Source of the DNA: JBGSOV01 sp041738935
Lineage (GTDB): Bacteria > Patescibacteriota > Gracilibacteria > CAIRYL01 > GCA-016699755
Assembly: GCA_041738935.1 (NCBI GenBank)
Contig: JBGSOV010000019.1
Span: forward strand, 29,649 to 93,648
Direction of reading: 5' to 3'
DNA: 64,000 nucleotides
A program made the position numbers and the translations under genes. This document shows positions 1-8,346 of this stretch, piece by piece. The notes under the pieces are model-generated. The model saw only the letters and a program-made list of their open reading frames with translations. It did no database searches and was not told the origin of the DNA. Every line of letters begins with the position of its first letter. Position 1 is the stretch's first letter.

Positions 1-2
1 TT

Positions 3-866
3 GCCATTGCCGATATTCTGCTGATTTTACTCCTGATGAAAAAACGCTTTCGAGCGCTGGAGAAAGCGTTTGTGTTTTTTGTAGTAATTGTCGGATTGTC
101 TTTTTTGTATGAAGTCGTAGTAACAAAACCCGCACTTGGAGAAATACTCGTGCATTCGGTCAAGCCAGTGCTTACCAAAGAAACTGCTTTTTTGGCGGTC
201 GGAATCATTGGCGCCACAGTTATGCCACACGCCCTCTTTGTGCATTCGTGGCTGATTAAGAACAAGATGACCGATATGCAAATCACAGACAAGCAGCAGG
301 CGCGCAAATTTCATCTGTTCGATAATGTCGTTTCACTTTTTATCGCCGGCTTTATCAATGCGGCGATGCTCATCATGGCGGCAGCGGCTTTTTATGGTAT
401 TAAGGACGAAGTGGCAACGCTCGAATCTGCTTATGTGACTTTGATACCGCTCTTCGGAATCTTTGCAGCGACTGTATTTGCCGTTGCCCTCCTTTCTGCT
501 GGAATCTCTTCTTCGCTGACGGGTGTGCTCGCCGGACAATCGATTATGGACGGGCTGCTTGGCATTCGGATTAATCCATGGATCAGGCGCATAGTTACAC
601 GGGTGATTAACGTTGTTCCATTGACGATTGCGATTTTGTTGGGGGTCGAGCCGCTTAATATTTTGATTTACAGTCAGGTAGTGCTCAGCTTGCTGATCCC
701 ACTGCCGTTGATTCCGATAATTATTTTTACTGCGCAAAAATCAGTAATGGGCGAGCTGGTAAATCACAAGATAACCACTATTATCGCTTCCGTATTTGGA
801 TCGGTTATTCTTGCCTTCAATTTTTACCTGCTGTACTTATTCTTTTTCGTGGGAATTTCGGCATAA
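3..866 (+). CDS. Nramp-family divalent metal (Mn/Fe) transporter, C-terminal part
   Basis: The reading frame is open from base 3, so the gene enters from outside the window and its N-terminus is missing; the first internal ATG is at 36. The protein is almost wholly hydrophobic, with about seven remaining membrane helices. The Nramp TM6 motif is visible as GATVMPHALFVHS: the Ala and Met that bind metal in characterised Nramp proteins are kept, but the usual Asn after MPH is Ala here. The TM1 DPGN motif lies outside the window. By family, it should import Mn2+ or Fe2+ with protons across the cytoplasmic membrane. It is transcribed in the same direction as the ABC exporter that follows after about 105 bases. 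Confidence 0.85.
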   Translation, partial: AIADILLILLLMKKRFRALEKAFVFFVVIVGLSFLYEVVVTKPALGEILVHSVKPVLTKETAFLAVGIIGATVMPHALFVHSWLIKNKMTDMQITDKQQARKFHLFDNVVSLFIAGFINAAMLIMAAAAFYGIKDEVATLESAYVTLIPLFGIFAATVFAVALLSAGISSSLTGVLAGQSIMDGLLGIRINPWIRRIVTRVINVVPLTIAILLGVEPLNILIYSQVVLSLLIPLPLIPIIIFTAQKSVMGELVNHKITTIIASVFGSVILAFNFYLLYLFFFVGISA

Positions 867-887
867 AAACTGCTTGATTTGAGAATA

Positions 888-899
888 TGAATATATTCA
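888..899. promoter_or_regulatory. 12-bp perfect palindrome upstream of ABC exporter
   Basis: TGAATATATTCA reads the same on both strands. It lies in the 105-bp gap between the metal transporter and the ABC exporter, about 75 bases before the exporter start. It could be an operator, but AT-rich palindromes also arise by chance and no clear promoter hexamers were found beside it. Confidence 0.25.
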
Positions 900-971
900 A
901 ATTATATTTTGGAAATTGTACTTTGCTTTCCTAAAAATAACTGACACCATGGTGAGCGCATTCTTCTCGTC

Positions 972-1811
972 ATGTCTGTAGCGCTCAAATTCCACAACGT
1001 CAAAAAACAGTTCGACAAGCTAGAGGCACTCAAAGGGGTCTCGCTCGAAATCAAGGAAGGGGAATTTTTTGCCCTGCTCGGACAAAACGGTGCTGGCAAA
1101 ACGACGCTGATCAACTGCCTCGCCGGAGTTACAAAACGGGATAGCGGCGAGATCGAAGTATTAGGAAAAAACATTGATACACATTCTACTTTCGCCAAAA
1201 CGAGTGTCGGCATCGTGGCGCAAGAGGTTGCTTTTGATCCGTTTTTTGGTCCGGCAGAAATCTTGCGAATGCAGCGCGGCATGTACGGTTTGCGCCAAAA
1301 CGAAGAACATTTGGATTGGCTACTCGAAAAATTGTCACTGCAAGATAAAAAAAATGTCCGCTCGCGCAAGCTTAGTGGCGGCATGCGCCGCCGACTAATG
1401 ATTGCCAAGGCACTTGTACACGAACCAAAAATATTGATCTTGGACGAGCCGACTGCTGGCGTCGATGTCGAACTGCGACAAGGATTGTGGAAGTTTTTGG
1501 AAGAACTGAGACAAAAACATGGCGTGACGATTCTGCTTACCACGCATTATCTCGAAGAAGCGCAAGCACTCGCTGATCGGATCGCTATTATCCACAAAGG
1601 CGAAATCATCGTGAACGAAGAAAAGAAGCAACTTTTGAAACGCCAAAAACGTATTCTCGAAATCGAAACGACAGATGGCAAGACCGAATCGTTTGAGCTG
1701 GAAAGTGACGAAAACCCGCTCATAAAACTTGGTCAGCGCACCGATATCAAGGATTTGACAATTCGCGAACCGAAGCTAGAAGATGTTTTTCTTGATCTGA
1801 CCAAAGCATGA
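972..1811 (+). CDS. ABC-2 type exporter, ATP-binding subunit
   Basis: This is an ATPase subunit of 279 residues. It carries the Walker A motif GQNGAGKTT near residue 38, the ABC signature LSGGM near 134, Walker B ILILDEPTAGVD near 154, and the switch His in LLTTHYLEEA near 190. The residues after about 215 form the C-terminal extension usual in drug/polysaccharide-type ABC-2 ATPases. Its stop codon overlaps the ATG of the permease (ATGA), so the two are translationally coupled and should form one exporter. The substrate cannot be read from the sequence. No convincing ribosome-binding site precedes the ATG. Confidence 0.9.
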   Translation: MSVALKFHNVKKQFDKLEALKGVSLEIKEGEFFALLGQNGAGKTTLINCLAGVTKRDSGEIEVLGKNIDTHSTFAKTSVGIVAQEVAFDPFFGPAEILRMQRGMYGLRQNEEHLDWLLEKLSLQDKKNVRSRKLSGGMRRRLMIAKALVHEPKILILDEPTAGVDVELRQGLWKFLEELRQKHGVTILLTTHYLEEAQALADRIAIIHKGEIIVNEEKKQLLKRQKRILEIETTDGKTESFELESDENPLIKLGQRTDIKDLTIREPKLEDVFLDLTKA

Positions 1812-2572
1812 ATCTTATCCGTTTGTACACTCTGGCATACAAAGAAACTCACCGCTTTTTGAAGGTGTGGATGCAAACGGTGTTTTCGCCGGTTGTTATT
1901 GCGGTGATGTATTTTGCCGTTTTTGGCGGAGCACTTTCGTCGCGCATTGTAGAGTTTAATAATATTCCATATCTCGCTTTTATCGTGCCAGGACTGGCAT
2001 TGCTGCAAGCAACGACCAATGCTTTTCAGAATCCGAGTAGTTCGCTAATTATTGCGCGCTATCAAGGACTTCTTCCGGATTTGCTGATGAGTCCGCTTAC
2101 TGCCATGGAAAAGACCTTGGGGTATTTGCTCGGCGGCGTAATCCGTGGGGTGATGGTGACGATATTGATTTTTGTCGTTGCGGCATTTTTTGTGCGTGAT
2201 TTTTGGCCCGAACACTGGTTTGCGCTTGCACTTATCACCTTTCTTGCGAGTGGGACTTTTTCGTTGATGGGAACACTTGTTGGAATTTGGAGCAAGACTT
2301 TTGACGGCGTCGCCGGTATTACCACTTTCGTCATCACGCCAATGGCGTTTTTGGGCGGCGTGTTCTATTCGATCAACGCCCTGCCAGAAATGGCGCGCCA
2401 ACTATCGCATTTCAATCCATTTTTTTATTTTGTCGATGCAACGCGCTGGGCATTTTTTGGGGTCAATGACATTGCACCTGCGCTTTCATTTGGCGTCGCA
2501 ATTGCTCTATTTGTAATCTTTTTTGCGCTCACTTACTCCGCTTTTGCGACCGACTGGCGGATGAAGAATTGA
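1808..2572 (+). CDS. ABC-2 type exporter, permease subunit
   Basis: This membrane protein of 254 residues has about six helices and the ABC-2 pattern: an N-terminal helix around residues 20-45, a conserved stretch GLLPDLLMSPLTAMEKTLGY around 83-102, and a late GGVFYSINALPE segment. It overlaps the ATPase gene by four bases, and the two subunits are expected to assemble into an exporter in the cytoplasmic membrane. Family members move drugs, lipids or polysaccharides; nothing here says which. The gene ends 76 bases before an inverted-repeat element. Confidence 0.88.
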   Translation: MNLIRLYTLAYKETHRFLKVWMQTVFSPVVIAVMYFAVFGGALSSRIVEFNNIPYLAFIVPGLALLQATTNAFQNPSSSLIIARYQGLLPDLLMSPLTAMEKTLGYLLGGVIRGVMVTILIFVVAAFFVRDFWPEHWFALALITFLASGTFSLMGTLVGIWSKTFDGVAGITTFVITPMAFLGGVFYSINALPEMARQLSHFNPFFYFVDATRWAFFGVNDIAPALSFGVAIALFVIFFALTYSAFATDWRMKN

Positions 2573-2648
2573 CCTTTTTCTCCCCAACTAATCAGGGGAA
2601 TCGGAGGGGTGTAGCTTTCATGAGGAGGAAACGGAAGCCCCAGCTTCC

Positions 2649-2821
2649 GTCTTTGCGAGGGATTGAGGAACGAGCGAGCGAAGCAATCTAGACAAAACAG
2701 AGACAGGATTATTCTTGTTTGCTGTTTGTTTCGGGATTGCCGCGGCGCTTCCGGCACTTTTATCATTCCAATAATTGAATCCTGTACTGCTTGAATCCAT
2801 TTGTCCGCGCCTCGCAAAGAC
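2649..2821. repeat. REP/MITE-like element with 12-bp terminal inverted repeats
   Basis: GTCTTTGCGAGG at 2649-2660 is exactly complementary to CCTCGCAAAGAC at 2810-2821. Just inside the left arm is GAGCGAGCGAAGCAATC, and GGATTGCCGCGGCG lies mid-element. This layout resembles the dispersed palindromic repeats known from many bacterial genomes (TTGCGAGG...AAGCAATC and its complement). It fills most of the gap between the converging ABC permease and priA and carries no credible gene. Whether it is mobile cannot be told from one copy. Confidence 0.55.
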
Positions 2822-2830
2822 GCTGTGCGT

Positions 2831-4984
2831 TTATGAGACAACATCCACCGGATCAATATCGATGCGACACCGCGGCAACGGTACCGCTTTTAAAAGGAGT
2901 TCTGGTTCGGCGGAAATGACAAACAGATTGGCAAAATAATTTCCGTGTTTTTTGGGGTGGAGTGCTGGCGCAACAAAAATCTGAATTTTTTCGTCGGGAA
3001 AAAGTTCCTTTTTGCGTTGCTGCAAAATCGCTTCTAGCGTACGCGCAGCAGCGAACACTGTTTCTTTTTTCTTGGCAATAAAAATTAATTTGGCGATACG
3101 ACTTATGGGCGGCAAAAAATGCTCTTCGCGCACAACCAGTTCTTGCAAATAAAATTGTTCTGGATCAGCAGCGATTAGTGTTTGCCACAGCGGCAAATCC
3201 GGGAGGCGCGTTTGTATGACGACTTCAGCGCCTTGTCCGCGTCGCCCCGCTCGTCCCGCTACTTGAACAAGAAGTTGAAAAGTACGTTCCGCTGCTCGAA
3301 AATCCGGAATACTGAGCCCCGCATCTGCATCGACAACGCCCACAACGCCGATGTTGTCAAAATCAAGCCCTTTGGCAATAATTTGTGTTCCGACGAGAAT
3401 ATCAGCATCACCACTAGTAAAACTGTCGTGTAATTCGCGAAAGCCAGTCTTAGCGCTGGTGGTGTCGCGATCGATACGTACGATTTTTTTCTGAGGAAAA
3501 ACTTGCTGCAAAAGTCGCTCGACTTGAGCCGTGCCACTGCCGAAAAAACGCAATTTGCTACTGCCACACAGCGAACATGCCGCAAGTACGCCAAAGACAC
3601 GCCCGCATTGATGACAAAGCAGATATTCTTTTCCGGCTTTGCCGGCGTGCGAAACTAAAGAAATGTGACATTCGGGACAGCGTGTTACTTCGCCACAATC
3701 TTCGCAAACGAGTGATCGAAAAAGCCCGCGTCGATTGAGGAAGAGTAAAGCTTGTTCTTTGTTCTGCAATGCTGTTGTAATCTTGTACACCAATGCCCGC
3801 GACAGCGGACTTTTGTTTTTAGCAGCCGTTTCTTCACGCAAATCGACGACCGACAATGTTGGTGATGGTGTTCGTGCTGGCAAGTGAACAACTGCTAATT
3901 GCTTCGTGTGGGATTGATACCACACTTCCATGCTGGGCGTCGCAGTAGCATATACAAGCTGCGCATCATGGAGTTTTGCCAGCATGCCCGCTACGTCACG
4001 AGCATGATAGCGCGGTGACTGATCGGATTTAAAGGTCCATTCGTGCTCTTCTTCCATTACAATGAGACCCAAATTTTGAAAGGGTAAGAAGAGTGCTGCA
4101 CGACTTCCAACAATAATTTGTGCGTGTCCCGCGCGAATGCGCCAAAACGCTTCGGCTTTTTCACCTTCTGATAATCGCGAATGATAGAGCACTACGCGTT
4201 CTTCACCAAATTCTTCTGCGCATTTTGCGAACAGTTCGGTCGTCAATCCGATTTCGGGCACCAAGAAAAATGTCGTCTTTTGCTGCGCCAAAAGTTCTGC
4301 GGCATAATGCCGCATTAGGTGACTTTTGCCGCTCCCGGTTGGAGCAAACAGCAGCACACGCTTAACTTTGCGTAATTCGGCAAGTGCAGATTCTTGTTCT
4401 AGGGAAATAGATTTTTGAGAAGGAAGAAAAGGTGAATGCGCAGAAAATTTTTCTGTAGATGAAAATTGAATTATGTCGCGTTCGTGCAAACTCTCTAGCG
4501 TTTGTTTTGTGGCGCCAGTTACAGCACGGACTTTTGATACATCTGCCAAACCGTGTTCGCACAAATGCTCCACGACTTGTTGCATTTTTTTACCAAGTCG
4601 CCCCTCTATTTTTTGAGGAACAAGCGCGATCTTGGTCACCAGTGGCGGCTTGCCATTGCCCGCAAAAATCTGGAGCGGGAAAAAAAGCGGTAACACTCGT
4701 CCCAATGGTACAAAATTGCGCCGTGCAACTTCGTGTGCGAGGCGAAAACTATGCGCTTGAAGCAAAGACGGCGTACAGATTTCGAGAATATTTTCTATAT
4801 CAAAAAGCGGCGTTTTGTCATGCAGATGCGCGACGACAGCGAGTTCGGGTTTGTGCTGCAACGGCGCTCGCACAATGCAGCCGGCGGCAATACTGATGGC
4901 AAGTGCGTCGGGCACAGCAAATGTAAAGAGCCCATCATTGCTACTTGGTGTTCGCCCACGAAAAGCCAATTCGGCATATTTCAT
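2831..4984 (-). CDS. priA: Primosomal replication restart helicase PriA
   Basis: PriA is the 3'-5' helicase that reloads the replisome at collapsed forks. With the start at 4984 (MKYAELAFRGR) it has 717 residues, normal for the family; the frame is open upstream to 5071, but that extension does not look like PriA. Visible parts are an N-terminal fork-binding domain, Walker A FAPTGSGKS near 213-221, a Walker B/DEEH-box equivalent reading MEEEH near 310-314, and eight paired Cys of the zinc-binding insert (about 427, 430, 436, 439, 457, 460, 470, 473). The GSGTAQVERL helicase motif follows, and the C-terminus ends in IDPVDVVS. The DEEH box carries Glu in place of the first Asp. The gene converges on the ABC operon, and the weak Shine-Dalgarno is typical of this window. 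Confidence 0.95.
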   Translation of the reverse strand: MKYAELAFRGRTPSSNDGLFTFAVPDALAISIAAGCIVRAPLQHKPELAVVAHLHDKTPLFDIENILEICTPSLLQAHSFRLAHEVARRNFVPLGRVLPLFFPLQIFAGNGKPPLVTKIALVPQKIEGRLGKKMQQVVEHLCEHGLADVSKVRAVTGATKQTLESLHERDIIQFSSTEKFSAHSPFLPSQKSISLEQESALAELRKVKRVLLFAPTGSGKSHLMRHYAAELLAQQKTTFFLVPEIGLTTELFAKCAEEFGEERVVLYHSRLSEGEKAEAFWRIRAGHAQIIVGSRAALFLPFQNLGLIVMEEEHEWTFKSDQSPRYHARDVAGMLAKLHDAQLVYATATPSMEVWYQSHTKQLAVVHLPARTPSPTLSVVDLREETAAKNKSPLSRALVYKITTALQNKEQALLFLNRRGLFRSLVCEDCGEVTRCPECHISLVSHAGKAGKEYLLCHQCGRVFGVLAACSLCGSSKLRFFGSGTAQVERLLQQVFPQKKIVRIDRDTTSAKTGFRELHDSFTSGDADILVGTQIIAKGLDFDNIGVVGVVDADAGLSIPDFRAAERTFQLLVQVAGRAGRRGQGAEVVIQTRLPDLPLWQTLIAADPEQFYLQELVVREEHFLPPISRIAKLIFIAKKKETVFAAARTLEAILQQRKKELFPDEKIQIFVAPALHPKKHGNYFANLFVISAEPELLLKAVPLPRCRIDIDPVDVVS

Positions 4985-5111
4985 CAATTGTATTGTCACA
5001 TATTTCACGCATTTTGCATGAAAAATTATTCGTTTACAAAACAGAGTAAACTTTATCAGTGAAAAATACATTGCTCCACTTTAAAATTACAGATTTAATG
5101 GGAAGGAGTAG

Positions 5112-5930
5112 ATGATTTTTTGGTTCCTTATTATGCTCCATAAAGCGCTTCGCAACATCGGTCTCGGCAAAAAAGAAGCCGATTTATATTTGGAAATGCT
5201 CAATGTCGGTCCGCAACCAGCATCGATATTGGCACGAAAAATTGGTCTCCCGCGCAGCAGCGTGCAGTTTTTAGCAGAAACTTTGGTAAAAAAAGGCGTC
5301 GCCAGCAAGCACAAACATCGTAACATCACCACCTATCAACCGATGGATCCAGAGCACTTAATCCGCTTTTTGGAGGGAGAAAAATGGGAATTTATGCAAG
5401 AGTTTGAGAAAAAATCTGACCAAATTCAAAAAGCCATCCCCGAACTGAAAAAACTGCAAGGACAAATAGTGGCGCGCCCGCAGGTCCGATTTTATGAAGG
5501 CAAAGAAGGACTCAAAATGGTGTACGAGGACAGTCTTTCTTCTACCGAAACCATTCGTGCTTTTGCCAATTTTGAAGAGCGCAGTCGCTGTTTGCCAGAA
5601 TATTTTCAAGACTATTACAAGCGCCGTGCAGAAAAAGGCATTCACCTGCGTGCCATTTATCCAGATAGCGATTTTGGTATTGAGCGCAAAAAAAAGGACA
5701 AAGAATCGAATCGCGAATCGCTCCTTGTGGATAAAGAAAAATACAAGTGGCTCCCCGAAATCCAGTTTTATGACGACAAGGTCACAATCGCTTCCGGTAA
5801 CGAAATGGTCGGGGTGATTATTGAGGGCAAAGAAATTGCTGAAGCCATGAAGACGCTTTATGATCTTGCCTGGAATGGGATTCTGCTCGAAAAAGAGCTC
5901 AAGAAAAAGGATAAAGAGCAGAAAAAGTAA
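5112..5930 (+). CDS. TrmB-family transcriptional regulator
   Basis: The protein has 272 residues. Residues 8-80 form a TrmB-type winged helix (ALRNIGLGKKEADLYLEML, then a recognition region around PRSSVQFLAETL), followed by a short charged helix. From about residue 120 comes the C-terminal effector domain typical of this family (RFYEGKEGLKMVYED). TrmB proteins mostly regulate sugar or other metabolic genes by sensing small molecules; the ligand here is unknown. AAGGAG at 5103-5108 sits only three bases before the ATG at 5112. The next ATG (5133) also begins a plausible protein, so the start is uncertain by seven codons. The gene is followed closely by a methyltransferase. Confidence 0.8.
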   Translation: MIFWFLIMLHKALRNIGLGKKEADLYLEMLNVGPQPASILARKIGLPRSSVQFLAETLVKKGVASKHKHRNITTYQPMDPEHLIRFLEGEKWEFMQEFEKKSDQIQKAIPELKKLQGQIVARPQVRFYEGKEGLKMVYEDSLSSTETIRAFANFEERSRCLPEYFQDYYKRRAEKGIHLRAIYPDSDFGIERKKKDKESNRESLLVDKEKYKWLPEIQFYDDKVTIASGNEMVGVIIEGKEIAEAMKTLYDLAWNGILLEKELKKKDKEQKK

Positions 5931-5964
5931 AACTTTACAATGTCTTAGCTTCTTACTAAACGAT

Positions 5965-6822
5965 ATGGTAGAAAACCGTAACAAAATAGTAAAAGAACCA
6001 GATAATACAGCTGTGAGAACAGCTTTGTGGAGAGCATTGCACGTTCAAATCGATGATAAACCACACATTCTTAAAGATGAAATTGGCTTGAAATTGATAA
6101 CTCCGCCTAATGATTGGCAAGAGCGTCCAGATATGAAGTTTACAAAGCGCCTTCGCGCTTCTATTGTCGCTCGCGCCCGCTTTATTGAAGATTTGATTAT
6201 TGAACAAAGCAAACAGGGAATTACTCAATATGTCATCCTCGGTGCAGGGCTCGACACCTTTGCTGAGCGCAGACCAGATATTGCTTCCAAACTTCAAATC
6301 TTTGAAATTGATCAACCAGATACATTGTCTTGGAAACGACAACGATTAATTGAACTTGGTTTTGGCGTTCCAAAATATCTGCATTTCGTGCCTGTTAATT
6401 TTGAAACGTCTTCATGGTGGGAACTACTATTAAAATCGGGATTTGATCCGAATAAACCCGCTGTTGTTGCCTGCACGGGCGTTAGTTTGTATTTAACGAA
6501 AGATGCAATTACTTCTACTCTAGATCAAATTGCTACGCTTGCGCAGAGCTCAAAACTCGCCATGACATTTTACCTACCAGTAGAGCTTGTAGATGAAGAA
6601 GATAAACCTATGCAAGAAATGTCAGAGAAAGGTGCTCGTGCAGCAGGAACACCTTTTATAAGTTTTTTCACACCCAATGAGATATTGAGAATGGCTGATG
6701 ATGCAGGTTTTAAAGATGCAAAAACAGTATCAGCAAAAGAAATGGAGCAACTTTATTTTATGAACAGGACAGACGAATTTGTACCTGCAAGTGGAGAAAT
6801 ATTCCTCTTGGCAACAACTTAG
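5965..6822 (+). CDS. Class I SAM-dependent methyltransferase, TIGR00027/LCMT-like
   Basis: The 285-residue protein has the motif YVILGAGLDTFAERR near residue 90, typical of the leucine-carboxyl-methyltransferase-like TIGR00027 group. A second motif, FEIDQPDTLSWKRQRL, binds the SAM ribose in relatives, and VACTGVSLYLTKDAI lies further on. I chose the ATG at 5965 because family homology starts there; the frame upstream overlaps the TrmB gene. The substrate is unknown. The sequence is visibly more AT-rich than its neighbours, which may reflect transfer. It lies 34 bases after the TrmB gene and may be its regulatory target. Confidence 0.82.
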   Translation: MVENRNKIVKEPDNTAVRTALWRALHVQIDDKPHILKDEIGLKLITPPNDWQERPDMKFTKRLRASIVARARFIEDLIIEQSKQGITQYVILGAGLDTFAERRPDIASKLQIFEIDQPDTLSWKRQRLIELGFGVPKYLHFVPVNFETSSWWELLLKSGFDPNKPAVVACTGVSLYLTKDAITSTLDQIATLAQSSKLAMTFYLPVELVDEEDKPMQEMSEKGARAAGTPFISFFTPNEILRMADDAGFKDAKTVSAKEMEQLYFMNRTDEFVPASGEIFLLATT

Positions 6823-7034
6823 GCTACTAAAACAGAATAATTACCCTAATGAAAAAAATCTCGTAACATTTCTTGTAGGAGCTGTCTTGCAGACGATTTG
6901 AAAGCATGAAACTCACTTTGTTCACATTCACGAAGAGCAAAAAAAAGGTTGGATTTTTACAGAAAAGGGGTATTTTACACCTGCAAAGGGAATGATGATC
7001 TTAAAAAATAATCAATTTTCTTTATTTCCAACCC

Positions 7035-7205
7035 ATGCCTTGGACAAAAAACGACTATCCGGCTTCGATGAAAAATCTTTCGCCAGAGGTGCGAGATCAA
7101 GCGATTCGCATTGCCAATGCCCTGCTCGAGAAAGAGAAAATGGACGAAGGGCGCGCAATCGCTATCGCGACTGCCCAGGCAGAAAAATCGCACGGACACA
7201 AATAA
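7035..7205 (+). CDS. Small YdaT/DUF2188-like protein, 56 residues
   Basis: This is a short gene starting MPWTKNDYPASMKNLSPEVR and ending in a helix with MDEGRAIAIATAQAEK. The pattern 'MPW...YP.S.KNL....R..AI.IANALL...DEGRAI.IA...A' is one I recognise from short bacterial proteins similar to the N-terminus of Bacillus YdaT (DUF2188). Their function is not known. The stop lies 13 bases before the AI-2E-type permease. The roughly 210 bases before it, after the methyltransferase, hold no gene I can support. Confidence 0.7.
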   Translation: MPWTKNDYPASMKNLSPEVRDQAIRIANALLEKEKMDEGRAIAIATAQAEKSHGHK

Positions 7206-7218
7206 TATTTTTTTTCCT

Positions 7219-8271
7219 ATGACTTCTTCTCCAAACGAGTTCGATCATTATCGGCAGAAGGCACTGTATGTGCTCAAAATCGTCATAGTCAGCAGCATCC
7301 TGATTGCGCTCACTATTATCGGCAAGAATGTTTTACTGCTCAGTTTTGCGGCGATTCTCCTCGCGATTTTTTTTCACGGACTGGGTGAATTGGTGTCGCA
7401 TCTAACCGGTTGGCGTCAGAGTGTCTCGCTCATCGCCGGCATTGCGGGAATCTTGGTATTATTTACGTTACTCGGTATTTTTTCCGCTCCGGGCATCGAA
7501 CGACAATTTGAAGATTTGTCGAAACAAATTCCCAATTCTTTGCAAAACGTCCGCGACAGTATTTCTGAATATCCGCTGGGAGAAAGAGCAATCAGTCGCG
7601 TGAGTGAAGGAATTTCGTGGCAAGACATCCCCATCGGAGGCAGCGGTATCGTGAGCAAGGCGACCGGCGCGGCGGCAAGTGCCGTCAATATAGTGATCAA
7701 CTTTTTTGTCATCGTACTCGCTGGCGCGTATCTGACAATCGATCCGCAAGCATATCAGAAAAACCTTGTGGCGCTCTTTCTGCCCAAAAAGCGAAACAAG
7801 GTGACAGAAACCATGCGTGCCGTCGGCAAGACGCTGCAGTGGTGGCTTGCCGGCAGATTGCTTTCGATGGCGGTGATCGGTGTGGCGACCACGATCGGAT
7901 TGATGCTGATTGGTGTACCGCTGGCATTTGTACTCGGAGTCTTTGCCGCCATTGTCTCGTTTATCCCAAACATCGGTCCGATTCTGTCTGCCATTCCCGC
8001 AGTCTTACTCGGGTTTTCGCAAAGCCCACAAATAGCACTGTATGTCGTTCTCTTGTATGTGGCGATCCAAATAGTCGAAAGCTATCTGCTGACACCGCTG
8101 ATCGAGCGCAAAACCGTCTCGATCCGCCCGGCATTTTTGCTGATTGTGCAATTGCTCTTTGGCATCTTCTTTGGAATCTTGGGACTCACCCTCGCTTCGC
8201 CGATTGTCGCCGCCGGCATCGTACTGACGCGCAAACTCTATATCGAACCGATGGAGGAAAAATCCTCCTGA
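7219..8271 (+). CDS. AI-2E family (PerM/UPF0118) membrane transporter
   Basis: The protein has 350 residues with about eight membrane helices. There are two N-terminal helices, another hydrophobic pair near 60-90, a soluble segment (about 95-150), then a helical C-terminal half with VPLAFVLGVFAAIVSFIPNI, the conserved family region. Members are called AI-2 exporters or Na+/H+ antiporter-like, but the substrate of most is unproven. The ATG at 7219 is chosen because the frame upstream overlaps the small YdaT-like gene in another frame. The short spacing suggests the two are co-transcribed. Confidence 0.88.
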   Translation: MTSSPNEFDHYRQKALYVLKIVIVSSILIALTIIGKNVLLLSFAAILLAIFFHGLGELVSHLTGWRQSVSLIAGIAGILVLFTLLGIFSAPGIERQFEDLSKQIPNSLQNVRDSISEYPLGERAISRVSEGISWQDIPIGGSGIVSKATGAAASAVNIVINFFVIVLAGAYLTIDPQAYQKNLVALFLPKKRNKVTETMRAVGKTLQWWLAGRLLSMAVIGVATTIGLMLIGVPLAFVLGVFAAIVSFIPNIGPILSAIPAVLLGFSQSPQIALYVVLLYVAIQIVESYLLTPLIERKTVSIRPAFLLIVQLLFGIFFGILGLTLASPIVAAGIVLTRKLYIEPMEEKSS

Positions 8272-8312
8272 TAAATATTGAGCAAATTTTTCTATACTTT
8301 TGAGTAAAAAAC

Positions 8313-8321
8313 TGTTATAAT
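8313..8321 (+). promoter_or_regulatory. Extended -10 promoter for the Gly-rich secreted protein
   Basis: TGTTATAAT (TGn plus a perfect TATAAT) lies 26 bases before the ATG at 8347. The -35 region is weak, which is usual for extended -10 promoters. Confidence 0.6.
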
Positions 8322-8346
8322 AGTAATCAGTTTTTTAAACATAAAA

